64,000 nt of DNA from CF-13 sp036782775 (GCA_036782775.1 DAIPYJ010000010.1:4704-68703), one strand, 5' to 3'. Shown: positions 50,607 through 63,213, counted from the first letter of the stretch. A program made the numbers and translations. The notes: a model not told the origin generated them from the letters alone.

Positions 50607-52535
50607 TCAGGCCGGCGTGGGCTCGAGACGGCCGGGGGGCAACTCCGGACCGCGGTCGTCGATCTTCGGCTGGACGTGCGGCGGTCGCTGTGCCTCCGGC
50701 TTGACCGGCGCCGGCCGCTCCGGCACCTTGCCGTCGGGCGAGTTGAGGACGGCGTCCATCTGCCAACCCTCGATCGTCTCCTCGCGTTTGAGGTAATCGG
50801 CGAGCTGGACGAGCTTGTCCTTGCGCTCGGTCAGGATTTTTTTCGCCCGCTGATAGGCGGTGTCGACGAGGCGGTGGACCTCCTGGTCGATCTCGCCTGC
50901 AACCTCTTCGGAGTAATTCCGCTGCTCACCCAGATCGCGCCCCAAAAAGACGAGCTCTTCCTTGTGGCCGAAGGTCAGCGGCCCCAGCTTTTCGGACATC
51001 CCCCACTCGGTGACCATTCGGCGGGCGAGCTTGGTCGCCTTGCCAATGTCGTCCGAGGCGCCCGAGGTGATGTCACCGAAGATCAGCTCCTCCGCGACGC
51101 GGCCGCCCAGGATGACCGCCATGTCATCGTTGAGCTCGCTGCGGGACACGAGGTAACGATCCTCAGTCGGCAACTGCATCGTCCAGCCGAGCGCCATGCC
51201 GCGCGAGATGATCGAGACCTTGTGGACCGGGTCGGCGTTGGGCAGCGATTTCGCCACCAGTGCGTGCCCGATCTCGTGGTAGGCAATAACGTTCTTTTCC
51301 TGCTCGGTGATCATGCGCGACTTGCGCTCCGGGCCGGCGATCACACGGGCGATGGCTTCTTCCAGCTCGACCTGGCCAATCGCCTTCTTGTTGCTGCGCG
51401 CGGCCAGGATCGCGGCCTCATTAATAAGGTTGCTGAGGTCGGCGCCGGAAAAGCCTGGCGTCTGCCGTGCCAGCACTTCGAGGTCGACCTGGCCGTCGAA
51501 CGGCTTGTTGCGCGCGTGGACCTCGAGGATGGCGCGACGGCCGCGAATGTCGGGCCGGTCGAGCGTCACGTGCCGGTCGAAACGTCCGGGACGGAGCAGC
51601 GCGGGGTCGAGGACGTCGGGCCGGTTGGTGGCCGCGATCACGATGACGTGCGTATTGGTCTCGAAACCGTCCATCTCGACCAGTAACTGGTTGAGCGTCT
51701 GCTCGCGCTCGTCATGACCGCCGCCCAGACCGGCGCCGCGCTGGCGGCCGACCGCATCGATCTCGTCGACGAAAACGATGCAGGGCGAGTTCTTCTTCGC
51801 CTGGTCGAAGAGGTCGCGGACGCGGCTGGCGCCGACGCCGACGAACATCTCGACGAACTCGGAGCCGGAGATGCTGAAGAAGGGCACCCCGGCTTCGCCG
51901 GCGACCGCCTTGGAGAGCAGCGTTTTGCCGGTGCCCGGAGGTCCAACCATGAGGACGCCTTTCGGTATTCGCGCCCCCAGCGCGGTGAATTTCTCTGGGA
52001 ACTTGAGGAACTCGACAATTTCGGTCAGCTCCTGCTTGGCCTCCTCCACGCCGGCGACATCATTGAAGGTGACGGCGGGCTTGTCGCCGCTCAAGAGGCG
52101 GGCGCGGCTGCGCCCGAATGAGATGGCCTGGTTGTTGCCGCTCTGCGTCTGGCGGAGCATGTACCACATAAAGCCGCCGATGACCAGGAAGAGGATGACG
52201 TTGGGCAGGACGACCGACAGCAGCAGGTTCGACGAGCTGGGGGCCTCGGTATTGAAAGCCACGTTGTCGTCGGCGAATTTGGTTTCGATCGGGAAGGTGT
52301 CGCGGAACGTCGTCTTGTAATGGTTACCGGCCTTGTCGGTCCAGTCGACCTCGGTGCCGCTGCTCTTGATGGTTGCCGAGCCGATCTCGTGCGAGTCGGC
52401 GGCCTGGATCAGGTCGGAGGTCGTTTTGTCCACAGGCGCGGTCGCCGTGTTGAAGCTCTTGTAGGTCGCGTAGATGATGGCGAGCAAACCAGCGAGCAGG
52501 ACGAAATAGAAGATGTTGCGGTTACGCCCTTTCAT
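50607..52535 (-). CDS. ftsH: ATP-dependent membrane metalloprotease FtsH
   Basis: A 642-residue protease. Two membrane spans (9-27 and about 105-127), Walker A GPPGTGKT (198-205), Walker B IVFVDEIDAVG, the arginine finger region and the zinc motif HEIGH in IAYHEIGHALV. The C-terminal tail is Pro/Glu-rich. It degrades unstable membrane and cytoplasmic proteins. It is downstream of tilS, the common tilS-ftsH pairing; hpt, often between them, is absent. Confidence 0.95.
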   Translation of the reverse strand: MKGRNRNIFYFVLLAGLLAIIYATYKSFNTATAPVDKTTSDLIQAADSHEIGSATIKSSGTEVDWTDKAGNHYKTTFRDTFPIETKFADDNVAFNTEAPSSSNLLLSVVLPNVILFLVIGGFMWYMLRQTQSGNNQAISFGRSRARLLSGDKPAVTFNDVAGVEEAKQELTEIVEFLKFPEKFTALGARIPKGVLMVGPPGTGKTLLSKAVAGEAGVPFFSISGSEFVEMFVGVGASRVRDLFDQAKKNSPCIVFVDEIDAVGRQRGAGLGGGHDEREQTLNQLLVEMDGFETNTHVIVIAATNRPDVLDPALLRPGRFDRHVTLDRPDIRGRRAILEVHARNKPFDGQVDLEVLARQTPGFSGADLSNLINEAAILAARSNKKAIGQVELEEAIARVIAGPERKSRMITEQEKNVIAYHEIGHALVAKSLPNADPVHKVSIISRGMALGWTMQLPTEDRYLVSRSELNDDMAVILGGRVAEELIFGDITSGASDDIGKATKLARRMVTEWGMSEKLGPLTFGHKEELVFLGRDLGEQRNYSEEVAGEIDQEVHRLVDTAYQRAKKILTERKDKLVQLADYLKREETIEGWQMDAVLNSPDGKVPERPAPVKPEAQRPPHVQPKIDDRGPELPPGRLEPTPA

Positions 52536-52598
52536 GGCCGCCTCATCTTAGCACCGCATTTTTAAGAAATCTGTGTGCCAATACGAGGTAGAACGAAT

Positions 52599-53834
52599 TC
52601 AGCCGCGCACTATTTCGAGATGCAGCTGATGTATGGTTTTCGGTGTCACCCGCTTGCTTTCGGACACCGTTACGCCTGGAATCCACACGATTTCTTCGCG
52701 ATCGGAAACGATCGGGAGACTGTCGCGCGACTGACGCGGGACATGCGCGTCGACCAGGATGTCCTGTAGACGTTTCAGCGCCTTGAGACCGAGCGGGCGC
52801 ATGCGATCCCCCGGCTTGCGAGTGGCGACGCTCAGCGGCAGCTGGACGCGATCGGCGTCCAGATGCCCGACCGGGTCGCGCGCCTTGAAGGTCGCCGGAT
52901 CGCAACGGCAGGCCGTTACCGTGAGTTGGAGGTCGGCCGCCTGGTCAGTCGCGGCCGCCCGCCCTGAAGGTTCGCCGCTTGAGACATCGGCACGGCGCGC
53001 CGCCTCGATCTCGACGAAGCCAGCCTCGGGGATCAGCTGCCGGATGACCCGTCGCTGCAGCGCCGGCGGTAGGGTGCGAAAGGCGGCGCGGTCGTTGGCG
53101 ATCTCCGGAGGGAGCTGCGCCACCTCGGCATCGAGGTAGCGATCCTCCTCCGCCAGGATGTCGGCCGTCCGAGCCAGCAACTCGCGGGCCGAGGAATCGA
53201 AGGCGTCAATGGCGGGGAGCAGCTCTTTGCGCAGGCGGTTCCGGGTGAACCGCGGATCGTCGTTCGAGGGATCGCGGCGTGGCACCAGGTGAAGGCGGGC
53301 GAGGTATGCCTCGAGGTCGGCACGCGGGATGTCCAGCAAGGGTCGTGCAAGGTCACCATCCCGTCGCCGCATCGCCGCCAGACCGCGTGAGCCGCTCCCG
53401 CGCAGCAGATGCAGCAAGAGCGTCTCGACCTGGTCATCCTGCGTGTGGCCGAGCGCGATCACCGAGCTCTGCGTTTCGCTCGCGACCTGCCGCAAGAAGG
53501 CATAGCGGGCCGTGCGCGCGGCGCTCTCCGTGTGTGGCAGTCCGGGATCGGCGCGCGCGCTGCGGAAGTCGAAGCCCCAGCGCTCGGCAAGCGACTGCAC
53601 GAACTCGCGATCGGCTGCGCTGTCTTCTCGCCACCCATGGTCGAAGTGCCCGACGGTGAGATAGAGCGGGAGTGCCGGAAGCAGCTCGCGCAGGACACAG
53701 AGGAGCGCCAGTGAGTCCGGACCGCCCGAGACGGCAACCACCACCCGCTCGCCGGCGGTGAAGACCCGGTGCAGGCTGATCGTCACGGCGACGCGCCGCG
53801 GCAGCATCATCGGCGGCACGCCGTAAACCGGCAC
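52599..53834 (-). CDS. tilS: tRNA(Ile)-lysidine synthase
   Basis: A 411-residue N-type ATP pyrophosphatase: PP-loop SGGPDS (36-41), HFDHGWREDS, ALGHTQDDQVETLLLHLLRGS and a C-terminal TilS domain (RKPGDRMRPLGLKALKRLQDILVDAHVPRQSRDSLPIV). It adds lysine to C34 of tRNA-Ile2 so that CAU reads AUA. Start GTG 53834. A tRNA with anticodon CAT ends 26 bases upstream on the same strand. Confidence 0.92.
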   Translation of the reverse strand: MPVYGVPPMMLPRRVAVTISLHRVFTAGERVVVAVSGGPDSLALLCVLRELLPALPLYLTVGHFDHGWREDSAADREFVQSLAERWGFDFRSARADPGLPHTESAARTARYAFLRQVASETQSSVIALGHTQDDQVETLLLHLLRGSGSRGLAAMRRRDGDLARPLLDIPRADLEAYLARLHLVPRRDPSNDDPRFTRNRLRKELLPAIDAFDSSARELLARTADILAEEDRYLDAEVAQLPPEIANDRAAFRTLPPALQRRVIRQLIPEAGFVEIEAARRADVSSGEPSGRAAATDQAADLQLTVTACRCDPATFKARDPVGHLDADRVQLPLSVATRKPGDRMRPLGLKALKRLQDILVDAHVPRQSRDSLPIVSDREEIVWIPGVTVSESKRVTPKTIHQLHLEIVRG

Positions 53835-53860
53835 ATCAGGGGATCACCGGCGAAGGCAAT

Positions 53861-53931
53861 GGCGGAGGCAAGGATCGAACTTGCGACATACCGGGTATGG
53901 GCCGGTTGCTCTACCACTGAGCTACTCCGCC
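53861..53931 (-). tRNA. tRNA with CAT anticodon (elongator Met or tRNA-Ile2)
   Basis: Acceptor ggcggag/ctccgcc, D arm gctcagtggtagagc, anticodon stem accgg/ccggt, loop ccCATac, T arm gcaag ttcgatc cttgc. The base before the anticodon is C, not the near-universal U33. The acceptor has no C1-A72 mismatch, so it is not the initiator. Identity as Met or as TilS-modified Ile2 cannot be decided by eye. CCA is not encoded. Confidence 0.9.
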
Positions 53932-53943
53932 CAGAGCGATTGG

Positions 53944-53951
53944 TAGTTTAG
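53944..53951. promoter_or_regulatory. Overlapping divergent -10 boxes
   Basis: TAGTTT (53944-53949, plus strand) lies seven bases before the methyltransferase ATG. TAAACT (53951-53946, minus strand) lies 14 bases before the CAT tRNA. One AT-rich core serves both directions. Confidence 0.45.
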
Positions 53952-53956
53952 CAAGG

Positions 53957-54715
53957 ATGTCGCCGTCGTTCGCCGAGATCGCACCACGATATGACGCGCT
54001 GCGACCACTATCGACCGGCGATCGCCAGCGCCTCGAGCGGATGGTCGCATCCGCGCAGCTGACGCCGAATGATCTCGTGATCGAGGTCGGTTCCGGGACC
54101 GGACGGATGACACTGCCGCTCGGCGCCATCACCGACGCGCGCATCATCGGCGTCGATTCCGAGCAGCGGATGCTGGAGGTCGCCCGCGCCAAGGATGCGG
54201 CGGGGCGCGTCGAATGGCTGCACGGAACTGCGTATCGCCTCCCGGTTGCCGATGAGGCGGCGGCGCTCGTCGTCATGGTGATGGTGGTGCATCTCCTGCG
54301 CCAGCGAGCCCGCGCCTTCACGGAGGTACGAAGGGTGCTGCGTTCTGGCGGACAGCTGAGCATCTGGACCTTCACGCCTGCCCACGTCAACAGCTTTTAC
54401 CTCAACGAATATTTTCCGAGCATCCCGATGATCGACGGCGCCCGGTTCCGGCCGGTCGCCACCCTTGTCTCGGAGCTGCAGCGGGCGGGATTCGCTCAGG
54501 TCGATGTCGAGCTGATCGAGGAGCGCAAGACGATGACCCTGGCCGAGGTCGTCGACCGCGTACGAGGCCGGTATATCTCGACCCTGGGCCTGTTGCCAGC
54601 CCTCGAGTACCGGCTCGGCCTACAGCGTCTCGAGGAGATGCTGGCTGCCGATCGCACCATCACCCTGACGCAGCGGTCGGAGTGGGCGATCCTGACCGCC
54701 AGGAAATCGGCCTGA
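53957..54715 (+). CDS. SAM-dependent methyltransferase
   Basis: A 252-residue class I methyltransferase: SAM motif VIEVGSGTGRM (37-47), acidic loop GVDSEQRMLEVARAKD, and LHGTAYRLPVADEAAALVVMVMVVHLL as motif II/III. A Methyltransf_11-type fold. The substrate is unknown; no pathway genes are nearby. The start ATG 53957 has no ribosome site and is seven bases from the -10 box. A hairpin follows the stop. Confidence 0.8.
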   Translation: MSPSFAEIAPRYDALRPLSTGDRQRLERMVASAQLTPNDLVIEVGSGTGRMTLPLGAITDARIIGVDSEQRMLEVARAKDAAGRVEWLHGTAYRLPVADEAAALVVMVMVVHLLRQRARAFTEVRRVLRSGGQLSIWTFTPAHVNSFYLNEYFPSIPMIDGARFRPVATLVSELQRAGFAQVDVELIEERKTMTLAEVVDRVRGRYISTLGLLPALEYRLGLQRLEEMLAADRTITLTQRSEWAILTARKSA

Positions 54716-54718
54716 AAT

Positions 54719-54748
54719 GAGAAGAGGAGCCGCTCGGGCTCCTCTTCC
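54719..54748. terminator. Bidirectional terminator hairpin
   Basis: gaagaggagcc/ggctcctcttc with a short loop. It follows the methyltransferase on the plus strand (tail cctt) and the initiator tRNA on the minus strand (tail ctcattt). Confidence 0.7.
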
Positions 54749-54758
54749 TTCAGATGCT

Positions 54759-54833
<75 letters not shown>

Positions 54834-54838
54834 CTGAT

Positions 54839-54844
54839 ATTGTA
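54839..54844 (-). promoter_or_regulatory. -10 box (TACAAT) of tRNA-fMet
   Basis: TACAAT on the minus strand, five bases before the mature tRNA 5' end. The upstream sequence is C/G-run rich and shows no clear -35. Confidence 0.45.
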
Positions 54845-54886
54845 CCCCCCGCTTTAGCAATTCCCCTTCCCCCCAGCTTCACGGTT

Positions 54887-54924
54887 CCCTCTCCCCCTCA
54901 GGGGGAGAGGGTTTGGTGAGGGGG
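54887..54924. repeat. Dispersed palindromic repeat, copy 10
   Basis: ccctctccccctcagggggagagggtttggtgagggg. It lies directly after the stop of the S1-domain gene (54927). Confidence 0.7.
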
Positions 54925-54926
54925 CG

Positions 54927-55361
54927 CTATTTAAATCGCCCGCCCCGCTTGGCCTCGAGGTTGCGCTTGATGTCGAGCAGCCGCTCCTCACTCGTTTTGA
55001 GGAACTTCGAGAGCTTCTCCTCGAACACCGGGTCCGCGCCCTCTGGAAGCTCGCGCTTGCCCCGACCGCCACGCCGGTAGGAGCGCGGCAGCACCGGGGT
55101 CGACATGCCAGGCGGCCCCTCGGGCACCGCCGCCTGCTTCAGCGAGAGGTCCATCTTGCCGTTGGTCGAGTCCACGTTGAGGACTTTGACCTTGACCTTC
55201 TCGTTCATCTTGACGTGGTTGTTCACGTCGCGAACGTATTCGTTCGCGATCTCTGAAATGTGAACCAGCCCCGTCCCCGCCCCCTCGATCTGAACAAACG
55301 CTCCGAAATTCGTGATCCCGACGACCGTCCCTTCCACCACCGTCCCAGGCGTTACTGCCAC
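54927..55361 (-). CDS. Single S1-domain RNA-binding protein
   Basis: A 144-residue protein. Residues 5-75 are one S1 domain (GTVVEGTVVGITNFGAFVQIEGAGTGLVHISEIANEYV); the rest is basic (YRRGGRGKRE, RLLDIKRNLEAKRGGRFK). Similar to YabR/GSP13-type proteins that bind the ribosome. It is downstream of the divIC-like gene (17 bases) and upstream of the initiator tRNA region. Confidence 0.8.
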   Translation of the reverse strand: MAVTPGTVVEGTVVGITNFGAFVQIEGAGTGLVHISEIANEYVRDVNNHVKMNEKVKVKVLNVDSTNGKMDLSLKQAAVPEGPPGMSTPVLPRSYRRGGRGKRELPEGADPVFEEKLSKFLKTSEERLLDIKRNLEAKRGGRFK

Positions 55362-55378
55362 CTAACCCGCAGACCCTC

Positions 55379-55837
55379 CTAATGCCATAAGTTCCTCCAA
55401 AAGTGTTCGATCGCGCCGATTACGCCGCCGTCGTTCTTGGTCGCCGTCCGCCGCACGGCCGAATGTACGCTCGACACCAGACTGGGTACGGCCGCTTCCC
55501 CAACGGCCACCGCGGATGCCGAGTCGCTCGGCTTAACGATGACATAAACCTGCTCGCCGGGCCGAGCAAAGCCGGCCTTTCTGGCCGCCTCTTCGAGCGA
55601 GCCGGGAGAGCCGGAGACGGCCAGCTGGTTGCGGGTCTCGGCGTTGGACGCGGCCAGCTGCGCATTGCCGTCACGAAGCTGCTGAACCTGCTGGTCCAGC
55701 CGCAGATTGAGCATCAATTCCGATCCGAAGGCCCACACTCCCCAGACAACGATCGCGGCGACCACGATCCAGATCACTCGATCGGGCGCGGCAAGATGCA
55801 CCTTCGCGCGGGAGGCTTTTGGCTCGGTAGTGCTCAA
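55379..55837 (-). CDS. DivIC/FtsB-like septum formation protein
   Basis: A 152-residue protein with one membrane span (22-43), a coiled coil (45-75) and a small extracytoplasmic part with KAGFARPGEQVYVIVKP, the typical DivIC/FtsB tail. It should join FtsL in the divisome. The position between mazG and an S1-domain gene is the usual one in Firmicutes and relatives. Confidence 0.8.
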   Translation of the reverse strand: MSTTEPKASRAKVHLAAPDRVIWIVVAAIVVWGVWAFGSELMLNLRLDQQVQQLRDGNAQLAASNAETRNQLAVSGSPGSLEEAARKAGFARPGEQVYVIVKPSDSASAVAVGEAAVPSLVSSVHSAVRRTATKNDGGVIGAIEHFWRNLWH

Positions 55838-55929
55838 GATGTGATCTGGGTTGTTTGCGTGATCAAGCCGGCCCGAAACGGGCTGATTATATGCACAGCC
55901 TCAGCCATTGGCAAGACGGCGAATTGGCG

Positions 55930-56712
55930 CTACGCCTCCTTCTCCTTGGCGGCTTCCCAATAGCGATCGAGCTCCTCGATCTCCATCTCGCCAAGGGCGC
56001 GCCCCTTGCTACGCGCCTCCGCCTCCATGGTGCGGAAGCGGGCCTCGAATCGGCCGGTCGTGCCGCGCAGCGCGTCTTCCGGATTGATGCCGAGCTTGCG
56101 CGCAACGTTCACCATCGTGAATAGCAGGTCACCGAACTCCGCCTCGCGTGCTTCCAAAGTGGGGGCTTCCCGCAGCTCGTCGAGCTCCTCGCGGACCTTC
56201 TCCAGCGCGCCATCGACGTCGCGCCAGTCGAAGCCCACGTTGGCCGCCCGACGCTGCAATGACCAGGACCACTGCAACGCCGGCAACGACCGCTGGACCC
56301 CGTCGAGCGCGGACTCACGCCCGTACTCCTTGGCTTTCAGGGCGTCCCAGTTGCGCAGAACCTCCTCGGCTCCGCTGACCTTGACGTCGCCGAAGACGTG
56401 CGGGTGACGGCGAACCAGCTTGTCACGGACCGAATCGGCAACATCCGCCAGCGTGAAATCGCCGGCTTCCTCGGCGATCTGCGCCTGCATTAAGACCTGG
56501 AGGAGAACGTCACCCAACTCTTCCTGCAGTTTGGGCATCGACTTCTCGTCGATCGCCTCCAGGACCTCGTAGGCTTCCTCGAGCATGGTCGCCCGCAGCG
56601 ATGCATGCGTCTGCTCCCGATCCCAGGGACAGCCGCCAGGTGAACGGAGCCGGCGAACCACCTCGAGGAGGGCGGCGAGCCGCTCGACGTCGTGATCGTT
56701 GGCGTCAGTCAA
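55930..56712 (-). CDS. mazG: Nucleoside triphosphate pyrophosphohydrolase MazG
   Basis: A 260-residue protein with two MazG units. The first has RSPGGCPWDREQTHASLRATMLEEAYEVLEAI and EELGDVLLQVLMQAQIAEE; the second has EKVREELDELREA and FGDLLFTMVNVAR. The metal-binding EExxE...ExxD residues are present. It hydrolyses NTPs to NMP and pyrophosphate. It overlaps the RidA gene stop by eight bases. Confidence 0.92.
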   Translation of the reverse strand: MTDANDHDVERLAALLEVVRRLRSPGGCPWDREQTHASLRATMLEEAYEVLEAIDEKSMPKLQEELGDVLLQVLMQAQIAEEAGDFTLADVADSVRDKLVRRHPHVFGDVKVSGAEEVLRNWDALKAKEYGRESALDGVQRSLPALQWSWSLQRRAANVGFDWRDVDGALEKVREELDELREAPTLEAREAEFGDLLFTMVNVARKLGINPEDALRGTTGRFEARFRTMEAEARSKGRALGEMEIEELDRYWEAAKEKEA

Positions 56713-57106
56713 CGCGATAGGCGCTGGCTTCGATCTCGACCAGCCAACTGGGATCCAAAAAGCCGCGGACCCCGATCATCGACGTCACGGGTTTGATCGC
56801 CCCAAAGACCTCGCCATGCGCGCGGCCGATCTCGCGCCATCGCCGCGGCACGGTGGTGAAGATGCGCGTCCGGGTGACATCGTCGAACCCGGCTCCCACC
56901 GCGGCTAACGCCTCACCCACGACGCGCAGGCATTGGCGAGTCTGCTCATAGACACTCGTGCCACCGACGGTCGATCCATCGCCGGCGGTTGGCGCGCAGC
57001 CCGAGATCTCGATCACGGGACCAACACGAACCGCGCGTGCGTATCCCACCATTCGTTCCCACTTGCGACCTGTGGTCGCGACGCGGCGCGTCTCCACCGG
57101 GCACAT
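56705..57106 (-). CDS. RidA/YjgF-family protein
   Basis: A 133-residue protein from ATG 57106 (one base after the upstream stop; the open frame extends further but lies inside the previous gene). GPVIEISGCAPTAGDGS, YEQTRQCLRVVGEALAAVGAGFDDVTRTRIF and PVTSMIGVRGFLDPSWLVEIEASAY match RidA. The usual catalytic Arg (R-x-x-V/I near the end of the fifth strand) is read as TRTRIF. Enamine/imine deaminase activity is likely. Confidence 0.82.
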   Translation of the reverse strand: MCPVETRRVATTGRKWERMVGYARAVRVGPVIEISGCAPTAGDGSTVGGTSVYEQTRQCLRVVGEALAAVGAGFDDVTRTRIFTTVPRRWREIGRAHGEVFGAIKPVTSMIGVRGFLDPSWLVEIEASAYRVD

Positions 57107-57107
57107 G

Positions 57108-57776
57108 CTACTTCTCGTCACGGGGGAAATATCTGACGAGATAGTGCAACGACGCAAAATCGCCGGCGCGGTCAGTCGGCAGTTGATTGACGATCACGGA
57201 GGTACCGACGAAGGTTGCATTGGCGCGCAAGACTAGGTGTTTAACCGCCAGGGCCTGGTTGCCCGACTCAATCCAGTCGTCGACCAGCAGGACGCGATCC
57301 CGGCGGTCGAGCGCCGACGCCTGAAGCAGTAGATCGTGCACTCGGCCACGGTAGTCCGGGGCCCACATTGGCTCACGAAGTTTTGGGCCTGGAAGAAGGG
57401 CGCCGCCTTTTCGGACGCCGGCGAAGCCGGCATCTAGCGCCACCGCCACCGCACCGCCCAGCAGGAAGCCGCGGGACTCGATGCCGACGACCTTGGTTAT
57501 TCCTTCGCCCGCGAAGGGGGCGGCGATCGCTCGAATCGCACGCGCCAGAAGATCCGGATTCAGGAAGACCCGCCAGATGTCGGCGTGGCCGTCGATCTCA
57601 GGGATCTGATCCTCCAATTCGGCTGAGAGCTGGACGTCGAAACCTCGTCGCTCGAGTTCGTCTCGGACATCGGCTGCCAGCGACCTCATCCATCTATGCG
57701 CACGGGGGCCGCCAGATCGAGTCGCCGACCGACTCGCGAGACGCCAGCCATATTCGAAAAGCTGGTCCATCGTCAT
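57108..57776 (-). CDS. Adenine-type phosphoribosyltransferase
   Basis: About 222 residues from ATG 57776 (MTMDQLFEYGW). PRPP loop VLLVDDWIESGNQALA and VVGIESRGFLLGGAVAVAL are clear, in the order of apt-type enzymes. Compared with apt (VDDVLATGGT) the loop reads DWIESGNQ, so specificity may differ. The first 35 residues are an added N-terminal piece. It is upstream of ridA and downstream of mfd. Confidence 0.78.
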   Translation of the reverse strand: MTMDQLFEYGWRLASRSATRSGGPRAHRWMRSLAADVRDELERRGFDVQLSAELEDQIPEIDGHADIWRVFLNPDLLARAIRAIAAPFAGEGITKVVGIESRGFLLGGAVAVALDAGFAGVRKGGALLPGPKLREPMWAPDYRGRVHDLLLQASALDRRDRVLLVDDWIESGNQALAVKHLVLRANATFVGTSVIVNQLPTDRAGDFASLHYLVRYFPRDEK

Positions 57777-57814
57777 CTCGTGCGGACGGTTTGCAGGCAA
57801 GGCCGGCGAAACGC

Positions 57815-61267
<3,453 letters not shown>

Positions 61268-61324
61268 GAAGTTCCAGCCACGCAAAAATGCGCCCGCGGC
61301 CGAAAACCGGGGCGTACGTGGATC

Positions 61325-61352
61325 AGCCTACCATCGGCTGGCCCTCGTTAAA
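61325..61352 (-). promoter_or_regulatory. Candidate mfd promoter
   Basis: TTTAAC (61352-61347), 16-base spacer, TAGGCT (61330-61325) on the minus strand. Plausible but the boxes are only moderate matches. Confidence 0.35.
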
Positions 61353-61362
61353 CCGATTTGAC

Positions 61363-62217
61363 TTACGCGAGCGCGGTGGCGAAGCCGTAATCCAGCAGGC
61401 TGGTCGCCTCTTTGAACACCGATGGCGAACCCAGAATCACCAGCATCAAGTGCCGTCCATTACGTGTCGCGGTCGCGATCAAGCAGCCGCCGGCATGGCC
61501 GGTCCAGCCCGTCTTCAGTCCGGTAGCGCCCGGATACGTCCGGATCAGGTCGTTGAGGTTATAGAGCGCATAGGGATGGTGCTGCGGGCTCGCCGGCAAG
61601 GTGATGCGCTCGACTGACGCGATGGCCGCGACATCCGGATAACGCGATTCCAATTCGGTGGCGGCCCGGGCCAGGTCGGCGGCTGACGTGTAGTGCGCAG
61701 GGTCGTCGAGGCCGATTGGATTGACGAAATGCGTGTCGGTCATGCCGAGCGCCGCCGCCTTGGCATTCATCCGATCTATAAATACCGGTCGTGGCATGAC
61801 CGCCTCGGACAAGGTGATCGCCGCATCATTGCCCGAGTTCAGGAAGAGGCCGTACAGCAATTCGCGCACCGTCAGCCGCTCCCCGACCTTGAGCCCCATG
61901 CGCGTCGAGTCCCACGGAAGCTGGTCGATTGATGCCGGCACCGTGACCAGCTGGTCCTGCTTCATCAGATCGAGCGCGGCGAGCGCGGTCACGACCTTGG
62001 TGAGGCTGGCCTCAGGAAGCCGCGCGTGCGGATTCAGCTGGTAGATGGCCTGGTTGGTATCCATGTCGATGACGACGGCGGCTCGCGCTTTGATCGCCGG
62101 AGGGGGCGCGGGACGCGCCAGCTCGTAGATCTGCACCGGCTGCGCCACTTGTCCGGTCGCAGGCAAGCTGACCGCGACCGGCATCAGCATGGCGAGCAGT
62201 ACCAGCCAGATCTGCAT
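61363..62217 (-). CDS. D-alanyl-D-alanine carboxypeptidase (PBP5 type)
   Basis: A 284-residue penicillin-binding protein. Signal sequence 1-22, then SLTK (71-74), SGN (128-130) and KTG (235-237), in the order of S11 carboxypeptidases. It trims the fifth D-Ala from peptidoglycan stem peptides. No C-terminal PBP5 beta domain is visible, so it is a short form. It precedes mfd on the same strand, with a 95-base gap. Confidence 0.88.
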   Translation of the reverse strand: MQIWLVLLAMLMPVAVSLPATGQVAQPVQIYELARPAPPPAIKARAAVVIDMDTNQAIYQLNPHARLPEASLTKVVTALAALDLMKQDQLVTVPASIDQLPWDSTRMGLKVGERLTVRELLYGLFLNSGNDAAITLSEAVMPRPVFIDRMNAKAAALGMTDTHFVNPIGLDDPAHYTSAADLARAATELESRYPDVAAIASVERITLPASPQHHPYALYNLNDLIRTYPGATGLKTGWTGHAGGCLIATATRNGRHLMLVILGSPSVFKEATSLLDYGFATALA

Positions 62218-62247
62218 GTGCCAGTGAAGAAACCATGCCGCGCTCGC

Positions 62248-63204
62248 TCACGCAAGGGCCGTGCGGACTACGGCATCGAGCCAGCGGGGATCACCGTTCG
62301 CCGCGCGCCAGAGCCAGTACTCGCTGCCCCAGAGGAGGACCGTCTCCACGCCGGTTGCGGAGAGCGCCGCGAGCAGCGAGCCGACGGAATCCGGCGAGAC
62401 CGTGAGCGGGCTGCCGTGGGTGGCGCGGCGCGCTTCCCACGGCTCGGCCTGCGCCTCGGTGATCCAGAAGCGCTTGCCCTGCGACTCGGCGATGCGTTTC
62501 CAGCGGGCAACCGACTGGACTTGATCGACATCGGCACGGGCGAGCTGGGCGTTCTCCGCGGCATCGACCCACCCGATCGATCGGTAGACGTCGACTCCAA
62601 GGATGTCGCCCTGGCGGAGGACCGCCAGCGCCTCGCGTTCAGCGGCAAACGCCAGCACAAGGCGTCGCTTCCAATCGGACTGATGGCGGCTCGATGCCCG
62701 ATCGAGGTCGGCGCTGAAATGCCCGAAGGTCGTCAGGATGATCGGGCGCGCCGGGTCAAGCACTCGAACCGCCCTTGCCTCGCGCCGGACGACCGCCCTC
62801 GGGATCCATCGGCCTTGTGGGCCAGAGCGGTTGAACGGCTCGTTTTCGATCTGCCAGGCCACGATGGAAGTGCGGTCGCGGAAGCGATCGACCGTTTCCC
62901 GCACCTGGGCGAGCGCCTGCTGCTGCACCGCAGGCTCGCCCGGATCGAGGCCCTCGGGCAGGTAGAACTCGGGCCAGCCGAGCGCCTTCATGCCGACGGT
63001 CATCACGACCGGCTGCGCCACCTCCTCGGCTCGGTCAAGCAACCAATCGAGATGACGCCATCCGAATTCGGCGATCTCGCGCCAGGATGCGGAAAGACGG
63101 ATGAGCGACAGGTCGAGTCGCAACAACTCGGTGAAGGCATCCCGATAGTCGAGGCCGAGCGCCTCGGCCCGCCAGCGGGTGAAGCTGGTGCCGACCGCGG
63201 TCAT
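62248..63204 (-). CDS. Glycoside-hydrolase-like TIM-barrel protein
   Basis: A 318-residue protein with a clan A pattern: SLIRLSASWREIAEFGWRHLDWLLDRAEEV, the acid/base VAWQIENEPFN (Glu122) and a candidate nucleophile Glu in FWITEAQAEPW. This resembles GH5/GH39-type barrels. There is no signal sequence, so it is intracellular or a non-catalytic relative. It is between the D,D-carboxypeptidase and the DUF5317-like gene. Confidence 0.65.
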   Translation of the reverse strand: MTAVGTSFTRWRAEALGLDYRDAFTELLRLDLSLIRLSASWREIAEFGWRHLDWLLDRAEEVAQPVVMTVGMKALGWPEFYLPEGLDPGEPAVQQQALAQVRETVDRFRDRTSIVAWQIENEPFNRSGPQGRWIPRAVVRREARAVRVLDPARPIILTTFGHFSADLDRASSRHQSDWKRRLVLAFAAEREALAVLRQGDILGVDVYRSIGWVDAAENAQLARADVDQVQSVARWKRIAESQGKRFWITEAQAEPWEARRATHGSPLTVSPDSVGSLLAALSATGVETVLLWGSEYWLWRAANGDPRWLDAVVRTALA

Positions 63205-63213
63205 CAGCCAAGG

